Positions 1-9,327 of a stretch of 40,421 nt of DNA are shown piece after piece. The translations under genes and the position numbers were made by a program. The notes beneath the pieces are model-generated. The model was not told where the DNA came from. It saw only the letters and a list, made by a program, of their open reading frames with translations, and did no database searches. The stretch comes from Methanobacteriota archaeon (lineage in GTDB: Archaea > Thermoplasmatota > Poseidoniia > Poseidoniales > Poseidoniaceae). Position 1 is the first letter of the stretch. Every line of letters begins with the position of its first letter. Location: assembly GCA_018649825.1 (NCBI GenBank), contig JABIHC010000082.1:1-40421 (forward strand), written 5' to 3'.

Positions 1-894
1 ATCACCTATCCCTCAATTCCTGAAACAATGTCAATTGATACTGATTTGGCAGTCAAGGCAATATTGAATGAGAAGCCAAGGGTCTGTTATTTCGGCCAAT
101 CCGTTTATCTTTTTCCGAGTGATCTCAAACCAATGATTGCAGCAGCAAGAGAAGTTGGCGCAAGTGTCCAGTACGATGCAGCACATGTGCTTGGGCTCAT
201 TGCAGGAGGGCGATTCCAAGACCCAATTGGCGATGGTGCCGATTTAGTCACTGCCTCAACACACAAAACTTTCCCGGGACCTCAACACGGGGTTATTTTA
301 GGCGGTAAGGACCGTGAATTGCCCAACGGGCGCATGCTCCACAAGACGGTTAGAAGTAGGGTATTCCCCGGAGTTCATTCAAATCACCATTTACACAAAG
401 TTGCAGCATTTGGTGTCAGTCTTGCCGAAGCAATTGAATTCCAAGCAGATTATGCAGATGCTATCATTAGCAATGCTAAGGCTCTTGCCGAGGGACTTTG
501 GTCAAGGGGAATGAAAGTTTTTGCACCTGATCACGGTTTCACAGAATCCCATACCATCTTGGTTGATGTTTCTGAATTTGGAGGAGGTGCTGATGTTAGT
601 TTGCGTTGTGAAGCCCAAGGCCTAGTGATGAACAAGAACATGTTGCCTGGAGATACAAGTGCGGTAAAGCCATCGGGCATTCGCCTTGGTACTCCCGAAA
701 TGACTCGACTTGGGATGGGTACTGATGAAATGGACGAGGTAGCCGACCTCATCTATTTAGCAGCAAAGGACGGGCATGCCGAAGATGTATTGGCAAGGAC
801 AGCAGCGCTGAAATCCCAATTTAGCACAATTCACTATTGCTGGGGAAGCACCCCTAATGCCTATGCTGACCCAATATTCACAACAACTCTGTGA
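1..894 (+). CDS. glyA: Serine hydroxymethyltransferase-like PLP enzyme, 5'-truncated by window edge
   Basis: Frame 1 is open from base 1 (ITYPSIPETM...). PLP-lysine-type motif STHKTFPGPQHGVIL, plus YDAAHVLGLIAGGRFQDP and GIRLGTPEMTRLGMG typical of SHMT. Confidence 0.85.
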   Translation: MTYPSIPETMSIDTDLAVKAILNEKPRVCYFGQSVYLFPSDLKPMIAAAREVGASVQYDAAHVLGLIAGGRFQDPIGDGADLVTASTHKTFPGPQHGVILGGKDRELPNGRMLHKTVRSRVFPGVHSNHHLHKVAAFGVSLAEAIEFQADYADAIISNAKALAEGLWSRGMKVFAPDHGFTESHTILVDVSEFGGGADVSLRCEAQGLVMNKNMLPGDTSAVKPSGIRLGTPEMTRLGMGTDEMDEVADLIYLAAKDGHAEDVLARTAALKSQFSTIHYCWGSTPNAYADPIFTTTL

Positions 895-1037
895 CCTCCA
901 TTCGGCTACCCGCATTCGCCGAAAGCCAGCGCAATCATTCCAACGCGACTTTTTCATTCAAAGAAAATATTCTGAATTGCTTTTCAAATCCTATTGGCCG
1001 AGGCAGAAGCCTGATGTTTTATTGTTTCAACTGTAGG

Positions 1038-4000
1038 TTATTTCCTTTTCTTTCTTCTTGAAGATTGCTTCTTTTTCTTAGGACTCTCTTCGGAAGAAGG
1101 TTTGCTCTGCATGCCCGTTGGCGGGGGTCCAAATGAAGAAATTGAAGGTTTATTAGTTCTCGAACCCGGGAGTTTTGGTCCACTCGCCTTACTCCCTAAA
1201 GAAACAGGTTTTTCCGAAAGCCTTGAATGATGAGGAATTCCTTTTCTGGCCATATTTATTTCAGAAATAGGAACTCTCTTTTTTGATTTCTCCTTTCTTC
1301 CATGATGCTTATGTGAATCTTTTCTTGCCAAATATTGGCTTCGACCTCGATATGCTGAAGGTCCAATAACGTGTTCCAAATACGAACTGGTAATATCACC
1401 GCTCTTCGGTCGATTAAGCCACCATCCTTCTTTGAGAGGTTTTAGCCTTGGGACTTTATTCTTTTTCATTGTCCTTGCTCTTTTGCTTAATCTCTGTCTT
1501 GTGACCTTATCTGAATCCTTAGGTAATCTTACGACCAGCCATCCTGGCAAACCAAGGTCGTATATTGCACCATTAATTGAAATTAATAATCCAGATAGTA
1601 GCATATGATTTCCAATGGGTATTGAATTAATCGACATTTTCACCTTTCTGCGCTTAAATCTCTTGGCATATGCGATCATTGCTTTTTGGTCGCGATGTTT
1701 GATAACTCTGCGTTGACTTCTCCTAATTCGAAGGTAAAAAATCTGTAATATTGTTAATACCACTGGGACGACTATTGCGGCAGCCTGTGGTCTAAATGTG
1801 CTAATCCAAATTCCCAATACGCCATATAGTGGAACCAAGACAAACCATCTGAAAATAATTCCCAATGTTGAGGGCTTGTAAATAGGCGTGATGGCATGTT
1901 CAACTGCTTCACTAGCGGCAATGAAAACGTTGGCATTTAATGCTTCATCCTCGCCCCTTTTGGCACAAAGAGCAGCAACTGCATTGACAGGTGCCTCATT
2001 GACCCACTTCCTTCTTTCCTTGTCTTTACCGACTGCAATAGAAGTCTCAAATTCATCATCACCAGAGTGAATTCCAAGAATTGCTCCAAGTGCATTTACG
2101 CGAGGGTCGTTTGGATCACTTTCACTTAACTCTGAATGAATACTATTTGCGCTATGCCAATCTCCGGTATCCAATAAACAAAGGGCAGCGGCAATTCTTG
2201 CTTTAACCATTAACGGCTCTTGCTTGATGATTTCGAGTGAAATATCTAGAGCCTCTTCACTACGGCGTTGTGAGCGAAGAAGTGCAACATGACTTAAGCG
2301 AGCAGAAACTGTCAACTTATCTCGATGCATCGTTTTGTCCGGTGGCACAGGCATCCAACTACGCAATCTCTTCATCGTATCAATAATATGGTCAACGCAA
2401 GAGTTGTTTTCCCAATCCCACATGTCATCTTCAGTAACTTGCCCTCTCCAAGGGTCCATCCATTCAGTGACAAATGCAAGAAGTTCCGGTTCATCATAAC
2501 CCTCAGGTTGCTCCAATCCTCGCAATGCTTCTCTGGCCGCATCTAATCTGCGACTGGCAACATGTCCTGCTGCAATAATCATTCTTGCCTCATCATCATC
2601 ACCGCCTTGTTGAGCGAGCAACTTTCTGGCCTCATCAATGGCCGAAGGCCAAAGGCCTCGTAATGCAAGTTCAATCATTTTCGCTCTTGATTTTTCAAGC
2701 CTGACCAACGCTTCATCACCCTCAACAAAGTCTCTGCTAAATCGGCGCAAACGGTCAATATCATCATTACGCGCTGCCTGCTCAATTAAGGTACGCATCC
2801 AATCACCCCCGCCAGACATGATAACACCTTCTCGCCTCTCATCAGGAGATAGGTCGAAGGTCAATTTTGACAAAGAGATAAAGCGGATAATTGAAAGAAG
2901 CCACACAAGAAGGAAAATACCTTGACCAACGGCAATGAAAATCCAAGTGCTTTCAAGGATAATTAGGTCGGTGAATCCTTGATTGACGAGAACTGAGGTA
3001 AAAGGCATCAAATGGCTAAATTCTTTGTAACATATCATTATCAACAACAATACTGTATATCCACTAAAACCGGCAAATGAAAAGTATAACAATTTTGCTT
3101 GCGCCTTATCCTCTGAGCGAATCTCACGCGGAGATGAAAGAGTTACACCTCCTATCCCGCCAAAAGTTTGCCCACCAATGAATAAGTTGCGAGTTAATTC
3201 AAAGATGAAAGCCAATCCAACGATTGCTACATTCATTGAAAGATAGATCGTTAAAGTTGAAGCCAATTGCTTTACAGAAACCCATTTCTCAATCCAATCT
3301 TCATTTAACTGCGCCCATTCATAAATTGAATAGCCAATAATGCCACCAAAATTCAAAATCTCTTCAGCATTATCCGGGTTGTTTAGAAGCACATATGCGA
3401 CCGTCATAATTCCGTTTATTGCAGTGACGGGCATGGTAATCAAGAAAATACATAGGACAAGACCGCTAATACGAGAGCCAAAGGAGGGTGGGTCCGGATT
3501 TATTGGAGTTTGTTGTCCGCGCATAGTACGCCATTTACTAAGCAGCAGCATATTCCAAGAGGCCCCTAATATTCGTCCATAAGCAATAATTGTAGGTGAC
3601 ATAAATACTAACAATGCAAGAACAAGCCAAATCGGCCTTATTCCCCCCTCTGTAGTAATGCCAAACCATAGAGTAAACCCAGTTGCAGTTATCAACGCTA
3701 AAAATGTCCAAGTGCGACGAAAAATTTTGACGAGAACATGAACTCTATCTGAATTACGATACATTTGTTCAATCTGGGCATTGAATGTCTCCCAAGGGCT
3801 TAGTAATATTGGAAATAGTAGTAAGAAACCCATTAGGATGAGGTTCGGTTCGAAATATACAGTTGGATTAAATATTAATTCTGCAATTAATAATAATACC
3901 CCAGTCATCGCCATGAGGTACATTGTAACTGCAAAACCCACGCGAGGCAGGTTAAACAAATCCTTCACATCATCGCGAGTTTTTGTCAATCTGTGAACTT

Positions 4001-4286
4001 CATACAATGAATCATCAATCTCAAAAGCAACTTGTAATGAAGACATTGAGTTGGGAATAATTATTTTCCACATTATTAGTGCAAGGAATAATGATGTCGC
4101 CAAGGGAAAAAGAAGTTCAATATTAAATGAAGATGGGTTGACAATAGTAGTTCCTTCAGCAACTGCGTTAGGCAATGAAAATATAATCAATGCCAAGAGG
4201 GAAAATGCCGAGCACAAAAAGGATACTCTGCACTTGGGTGCTGCGAGGGTTCGGCTTCGCATATATGGCGCTACATCTCTATCCAT
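1038..4286 (-). CDS. Large multi-pass membrane protein with cytoplasmic TPR-like helical region and basic C-terminal tail, uncharacterised
   Basis: ORF 1038..4355. Internal Met (MDRDVAPYM) at 4286 avoids overlap with the upstream aminotransferase. Many hydrophobic segments, then helical repeats (e.g. EEALDISLEIIKQEPLMVKARIAAALCLLDTGDW), another TM pair and a Lys/Arg-rich tail. Confidence 0.75.
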   Translation of the reverse strand: MDRDVAPYMRSRTLAAPKCRVSFLCSAFSLLALIIFSLPNAVAEGTTIVNPSSFNIELLFPLATSLFLALIMWKIIIPNSMSSLQVAFEIDDSLYEVHRLTKTRDDVKDLFNLPRVGFAVTMYLMAMTGVLLLIAELIFNPTVYFEPNLILMGFLLLFPILLSPWETFNAQIEQMYRNSDRVHVLVKIFRRTWTFLALITATGFTLWFGITTEGGIRPIWLVLALLVFMSPTIIAYGRILGASWNMLLLSKWRTMRGQQTPINPDPPSFGSRISGLVLCIFLITMPVTAINGIMTVAYVLLNNPDNAEEILNFGGIIGYSIYEWAQLNEDWIEKWVSVKQLASTLTIYLSMNVAIVGLAFIFELTRNLFIGGQTFGGIGGVTLSSPREIRSEDKAQAKLLYFSFAGFSGYTVLLLIMICYKEFSHLMPFTSVLVNQGFTDLIILESTWIFIAVGQGIFLLVWLLSIIRFISLSKLTFDLSPDERREGVIMSGGGDWMRTLIEQAARNDDIDRLRRFSRDFVEGDEALVRLEKSRAKMIELALRGLWPSAIDEARKLLAQQGGDDDEARMIIAAGHVASRRLDAAREALRGLEQPEGYDEPELLAFVTEWMDPWRGQVTEDDMWDWENNSCVDHIIDTMKRLRSWMPVPPDKTMHRDKLTVSARLSHVALLRSQRRSEEALDISLEIIKQEPLMVKARIAAALCLLDTGDWHSANSIHSELSESDPNDPRVNALGAILGIHSGDDEFETSIAVGKDKERRKWVNEAPVNAVAALCAKRGEDEALNANVFIAASEAVEHAITPIYKPSTLGIIFRWFVLVPLYGVLGIWISTFRPQAAAIVVPVVLTILQIFYLRIRRSQRRVIKHRDQKAMIAYAKRFKRRKVKMSINSIPIGNHMLLSGLLISINGAIYDLGLPGWLVVRLPKDSDKVTRQRLSKRARTMKKNKVPRLKPLKEGWWLNRPKSGDITSSYLEHVIGPSAYRGRSQYLARKDSHKHHGRKEKSKKRVPISEINMARKGIPHHSRLSEKPVSLGSKASGPKLPGSRTNKPSISSFGPPPTGMQSKPSSEESPKKKKQSSRRKKRK

Positions 4287-4311
4287 AAGAGGGATTCGCC
4301 GACACGATATT

Positions 4312-5517
4312 TTAGCGATGGCGAAGCAAAAATTGTTCAATTCGATCAAAAGCAATGTTCAAAACATCAATATCTGGAAGAAAGACAATCCTAAAATGGC
4401 CCTTCCCAAGTTCGGGACTAAAACCACTCCCATGCACTACCAAAACATGCTCCTCGTGCAGTAAATCTAGAACAAATTGCTTGTCATTATTTGCCCATTT
4501 AGGGTCCTTCAAGCGAACAAACATGTAAAATGCCCCATTTGGTGATTGAACTTCAAGACCATCAATTTTTGATATTCGTTCAATACACAAATCACGCTGA
4601 GTAATCACTTTTTCCGAGTAGGCGTCCATCCACTTTTTGTCCCCTTCAAGTCCGGCAAGGTAACCCATTTGAGCGGGGGTGCTAGCGCAAAGGCGACTTC
4701 TCAATAATCTCTCCAAACCATCTCTCACATTTTCCATATTCCCCTGTGGGTCGTGAATGGCCAAGTAACCAATTCTCCAACCTGGTGCATAGTACACCTT
4801 ACTCACACCATTTAGGGTAATAACTGGTACCGAATTTGAGAGGGAAGCGACTGAGACCTGAGTGCCTGAAAAGTCCAAGCCATCATAAATTTCATCGGCA
4901 ATAATAATGCAATTTGGCCATTTTTCAGCGATTGAAATTAGACTTTTTATTTCCTCTTCGTTGGCAACATTTCCAGTCGGATTATTTGGATTGATCAGTA
5001 CTAATAATCGAACAGAATCATCCATTTTTTCCTCAATATCGGAAAAATCCAATTTCCAACCATCATCACATTTCAATTTATACTCAATTGTGCTTGCACC
5101 ATACATTTGTGGGTAGGCCATATAAGGCGGGTAGTGAGGTCCAGGTGCCAGTACTTTGGTGCCTTCTTCTAGGGTGGAAGCAAAGATAATTTGTAGCGCT
5201 TCGGTGACTCCATGGCATACGTAAACATCATCTTCACTACATTGCCAACCTTTACCGGTTTCATCCTTAGAAATAGCACTGCGGAGTTGTGGGAGTCCAT
5301 ATGAATGTGAGTATCCATTTTCTCCTCTCTCCAAACTTTCTTGAAAAGCCCTAATCATATGAGACGGTGTTTCAAGGCCAGGGTAGGCAATTGGGTCGCC
5401 AATATTCAATTTGATGATATTGTGTCCCTGTTTTTCCAACTCTGTCGCAGGTACTACAACATCACGTATTGCATACTCTATTTGGGCCGCCCGTTGAGCA
5501 ACTGGTATTTGCGCCAT
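4312..5517 (-). CDS. Class I/II aminotransferase (alanine/aspartate aminotransferase-like)
   Basis: KLNIGDPIAYPGLETP, NPNNPTGNV, ADEIYDGLDF and LNGVSKVYYAPGWRIGY (PLP Lys) motifs. Start MAQIPVAQ at 5517. Confidence 0.9.
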   Translation of the reverse strand: MAQIPVAQRAAQIEYAIRDVVVPATELEKQGHNIIKLNIGDPIAYPGLETPSHMIRAFQESLERGENGYSHSYGLPQLRSAISKDETGKGWQCSEDDVYVCHGVTEALQIIFASTLEEGTKVLAPGPHYPPYMAYPQMYGASTIEYKLKCDDGWKLDFSDIEEKMDDSVRLLVLINPNNPTGNVANEEEIKSLISIAEKWPNCIIIADEIYDGLDFSGTQVSVASLSNSVPVITLNGVSKVYYAPGWRIGYLAIHDPQGNMENVRDGLERLLRSRLCASTPAQMGYLAGLEGDKKWMDAYSEKVITQRDLCIERISKIDGLEVQSPNGAFYMFVRLKDPKWANNDKQFVLDLLHEEHVLVVHGSGFSPELGKGHFRIVFLPDIDVLNIAFDRIEQFLLRHR

Positions 5518-5550
5518 ACAATAGCGACCCCTATTCCACACATCAACATT

Positions 5551-6024
5551 TCATTTGGAGTCTATGTTCGCTCCACCCATTTCACAGACCACTGCAAAAT
5601 GCTCCTTACTTACGGGCTGAACAGACAATCGCTGACCCTTTGCGAGTAATGGCATCCCCTCAAGTAGCGGGTTCTCTCGCAATTTCGCAAGACTAATGGG
5701 CTGCAATTTCCTCACTGGCTCAATATCCACCATTATCCAGCGAGGTTGCTCTTGTGTAGATTTTGCATCATAATATTTGGATTTAATATCCCAGCAAGTA
5801 AAATCAGGATATCCCTCGGTTTTCACCCTTGCCACTCCCGCGACATGTGGTGGTTTTGTGTTTGAATGATAAAATATTACTAAATCGCCCTTTTTCATTA
5901 AATCACGCATGATATTTCTGGCCTGGTAATTTCTAACTCCATCCCAATGAGTCCAACCATCAATTTCCAATTGATCCCATGGATAAACATCGGGCTCTGA
6001 CTTTACCAACCAATGATTGACCAT
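5551..6024 (-). CDS. EVE domain protein (thymocyte nuclear protein 1-like)
   Basis: MVNHWLVKSEPDVYPWDQL...WDGVRNYQARNIMRDLMKKGDLVIFYHSN...GVARV is the characteristic EVE pattern. Confidence 0.88.
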   Translation of the reverse strand: MVNHWLVKSEPDVYPWDQLEIDGWTHWDGVRNYQARNIMRDLMKKGDLVIFYHSNTKPPHVAGVARVKTEGYPDFTCWDIKSKYYDAKSTQEQPRWIMVDIEPVRKLQPISLAKLRENPLLEGMPLLAKGQRLSVQPVSKEHFAVVCEMGGANIDSK

Positions 6025-6061
6025 ATTTTGCCCAATCGGCGATAGTCCATGAGGTTAACGC

Positions 6062-9000
6062 TCACCATGCTTCATCTGAAGAATTACTTGTGGGGGTTAC
6101 CATTACCGCATCAATTGCAATTTCGCCACTTCTCTGAGCCTGCATTAGGCCTAATGCTCGCTTCATGGAGTCACTCCCCCCAGTAGTCCCAATTCCCAAT
6201 TTTTCTAGAGTGACAAATATTGCAGGTAATAAGAACAAGGCACTCGCTGCAGCAATCCAAAGCAGAATAATAATTACCGTAATAAACGGTTTAATTTCGG
6301 GAATCGGAATTAAGTATGCGGTAGCAAGTCCAAGTGTGGTGACAGTTGCTGCTTCAAACAAAGACATTCCCGTTGACACGGTGGCCAGCCGTATCGCATC
6401 AATCCCGCCGCCAAGTTCGCGTATACGGTTGGATATGTGTATGGAGAAATCAACGCCCACTCCGACTAAAATAGAACCGATCATCACCGTCACTAGGGAT
6501 AATGAAACATCCTTCACAGCCATCACCAACCATTGCAGCGCAACAGTGGCAACCACCGGCGATGTAGTCCATATGGCAAAACGCAGATCTCGGAATACAA
6601 TCCCAAGAGTAATTAGTGTAAGAATAACTGCAAATGCAAGGGATGACCACTGAGAAGAAACTATCAGTTTATTGACAACAATCGCAACTGCAGCGACACC
6701 GGTTAATTTACCAGATTCGATATTACCGTCAGCATATGTCTGCTCTGAATATTCATTTATTTCCCCAACAGAACCTTGAGTTTCTTTGACTGGTAAGAAA
6801 GGCATATCAACATAAATCAGTGAACGGCCATAATCACCTGAAACGAATAATGAACGAGTTTCATCGGTAAGTGAGTCGTAAAATACATTGAGCAAGAAAA
6901 TCTGGGTTGCCTCATTTCCAGGGACCGAATCCAAGGAGAGTAGAACATTCCAAAAGGTTGCATCTTCCGATTCAGAACGATTGAAAATGATTTCACTTAT
7001 TTCTCGTATTTCATCTGGCATTGGAAGTATATTGAGTATTTCTTCAACTGCTTGATACTGTTCTTCTGTAGAGAAATTCACTTGAACACCGACTGCTTTC
7101 ATTAAGAAAACGACACTTACGCCTGTTGAATATTCAACCGTATTTATTCTCTTTTCCAATTCAGAAATCCCGCGTAAATTACGAAACGGGTCATCGTTTT
7201 CTGTATCATCATCCTGCAAATCGCCAGTGACGTTTCCCTTAACAAGAATCATCCCCACCTGACCGGCATTGAATTCGTTGGAATATTGTTTCATTTTGAT
7301 AACTGCATCCTCGCCCTCCGGCGCCATACCCAAAAGGTCAATGTTTTCTTCGACATTATCTTGACCCCAAGTTGCAGAAACCAAAATAGCTACCATGAAA
7401 ATTGCTATGACTGCGTAGTTCCATTTTATCGGTATGTCAACTGCGACATCAAAGGCTTTCAGAGGGGGGTGACTCGGTTTCTTTAGGTCTAATAGAATCG
7501 TTAAATTAGGCACCATTAGCATAGTCATTACCCAAACTGCGACGATTCCGCCAGATAGGGCAAAACCAATTGTAGCGATTGGGCGCATAGGTGTAAAAGT
7601 AAGTGAAATAAAACCAATAATTGTCGTCACCGCTGATAAGAATACGGCCTTCCCAGTAGATTCAATTGACATACGCATTTTTTCCCGTTTAGAACCCGAT
7701 TCCTCAGCATATCTATTGGTAATGTGTAAGCCATAAGATACGCCAAGTGCCAATAAAATCGGCCCGACAATAATAATCGTCATCGTAACTTCATAGTCAA
7801 TATAGCCTATCATCCCTAAAGTGATAAAGACTGAACATAATGTTGGAAGGCCAGAAATAATTACCACTTTCAATCCCTGAAGTGGATGCCAAGTTCCGGT
7901 CTGCAAAATATCACTATGGAAAACAAAAAGACCGGCAGCGACAAGAATAATCGCAATCGGGAATATTTTCCAAAACAAGGCAAAGGTGAATTCAGTTACA
8001 GTATTAGTAATTGGCACAGGCCCAGTGAGGGTCATGCTAATGTGCAACTCATTTCCATCACAATACATTGGGTCATTAACCTCGCGAATCTCTTCATCGC
8101 AATCCCAATTATTCTCAAGTCCAACCCTCTTCAATTCTGCAGTAGTTTTGTCAATAATTTCTTTCGCTGACTTGTCCTCGCTAACTGCAATGATAATTAC
8201 TGCACGGTCAAGAATCCCATCGGGCTGACCACCACTTCCTTCTATGTCTTGGGCCAATTTATCCATACCTGGTGTAGGTGAGCCATCTTCATCATACAAA
8301 TTATTTATTATTTGATCAATAGTAGTCTGAGACGGAATTGAATAAGAACCCATTACGCCATACACATCTTCAAGGCTTGAATTTGCACCAGAGGCCAAAT
8401 CTCGAGTAAGACAATCGGGGTCATCATCTCCTTGGCACCCCAACTCTCCAACCTCATGAATGAAAGCTTGAGTCACCCGAGCACTAGAAGAATTAACTTC
8501 TTTGATAAGGGTGGAAAGGGATAGAACATAAATCACATCATCACTAGGGTCTGAAATTAGTGGGTTAAGTGTTTTTTCAACTTTGTCGAACTGCTGCAAT
8601 ATCGCCTCATCAGTGATATTTTGGCCTTCGGATTCAACATAAATAATCATAACATTTGTTGACCAGTCCTCCTGAACTTCCTTTATTGCATTTGACACTG
8701 GGTCACCATCTGGCAAGTAAACATCAAGGCTACCATTTACTACCAGTGATTTCTCATTTTTTATCTGCCAAGGCATATCAGATTCTTCGCTTACATCCAT
8801 AAAACCGCTATGCCAAACGAAAAAACTAGTAATAACAAGGCTGATAACTACCATGAATAGTGGAAAGGCAGTGAGAATTCCAGTGTATCCACTTCGCTTG
8901 AACTCCCGACGAAATGCTTGAGGCGCTTCGACAAATCCTTGGGCGGTAGATTTACTGAATTCAATTGGGTCAAACCCCTTTGCAGTTGCAATGATTCGAT

Positions 9001-9094
9001 TTCGCCGTTCAGCAGTTCGTGCTCTACTATGTGACCAGAGGTCTTTCAAACGCTCACCAACACTTGGTTTTCGCTTACCCCCCCCTTCACTCAT
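6062..9094 (-). CDS. RND superfamily exporter (MMPL/SSD-like), duplicated TM architecture
   Basis: 1010 aa. Two TM bundles with paired motifs LALGVSYGLHITNRYAEE and VGVGVDFSIHISNRIREL, and two large extracytoplasmic loops. Confidence 0.85.
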   Translation of the reverse strand: MSEGGGKRKPSVGERLKDLWSHSRARTAERRNRIIATAKGFDPIEFSKSTAQGFVEAPQAFRREFKRSGYTGILTAFPLFMVVISLVITSFFVWHSGFMDVSEESDMPWQIKNEKSLVVNGSLDVYLPDGDPVSNAIKEVQEDWSTNVMIIYVESEGQNITDEAILQQFDKVEKTLNPLISDPSDDVIYVLSLSTLIKEVNSSSARVTQAFIHEVGELGCQGDDDPDCLTRDLASGANSSLEDVYGVMGSYSIPSQTTIDQIINNLYDEDGSPTPGMDKLAQDIEGSGGQPDGILDRAVIIIAVSEDKSAKEIIDKTTAELKRVGLENNWDCDEEIREVNDPMYCDGNELHISMTLTGPVPITNTVTEFTFALFWKIFPIAIILVAAGLFVFHSDILQTGTWHPLQGLKVVIISGLPTLCSVFITLGMIGYIDYEVTMTIIIVGPILLALGVSYGLHITNRYAEESGSKREKMRMSIESTGKAVFLSAVTTIIGFISLTFTPMRPIATIGFALSGGIVAVWVMTMLMVPNLTILLDLKKPSHPPLKAFDVAVDIPIKWNYAVIAIFMVAILVSATWGQDNVEENIDLLGMAPEGEDAVIKMKQYSNEFNAGQVGMILVKGNVTGDLQDDDTENDDPFRNLRGISELEKRINTVEYSTGVSVVFLMKAVGVQVNFSTEEQYQAVEEILNILPMPDEIREISEIIFNRSESEDATFWNVLLSLDSVPGNEATQIFLLNVFYDSLTDETRSLFVSGDYGRSLIYVDMPFLPVKETQGSVGEINEYSEQTYADGNIESGKLTGVAAVAIVVNKLIVSSQWSSLAFAVILTLITLGIVFRDLRFAIWTTSPVVATVALQWLVMAVKDVSLSLVTVMIGSILVGVGVDFSIHISNRIRELGGGIDAIRLATVSTGMSLFEAATVTTLGLATAYLIPIPEIKPFITVIIILLWIAAASALFLLPAIFVTLEKLGIGTTGGSDSMKRALGLMQAQRSGEIAIDAVMVTPTSNSSDEAW

Positions 9095-9327
9095 ACTCGC
9101 ACCTATTCCGGCGTCACATTCCCTCCTTTAACACATAACGCCTGTAGATGCACAACAAGAGCATTTTTTCCATCCAATAATTCACTTCCGTTTACTCTTG
9201 TGAATGTCCATCTAGGTTAAAAATTACAAAGTCTATGTTACTCAGTTGGCGGCGGGTTCATATGTTAAATTGATGCCGCCCCGAATGGACCTACATTGGT
9301 AAGAATGTCGGGCCGGCGGGATGCACT

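Noticed and set aside
6165-6653. 162-aa plus-strand ORF antisense to the RND exporter, and similar antisense ORFs (e.g. 14425..14955, 31221..31853)
   Set aside because: Low-complexity mirror translations of strongly supported minus-strand genes; no independent start signals or recognised motifs.
9248-9280. GGCGGC...GCCGCC inverted repeat upstream of valS as a possible T-box or attenuator
   Set aside because: Only 6-bp arms with a ~21-nt loop; T-boxes are not expected in archaea and no conserved T-box elements were seen.
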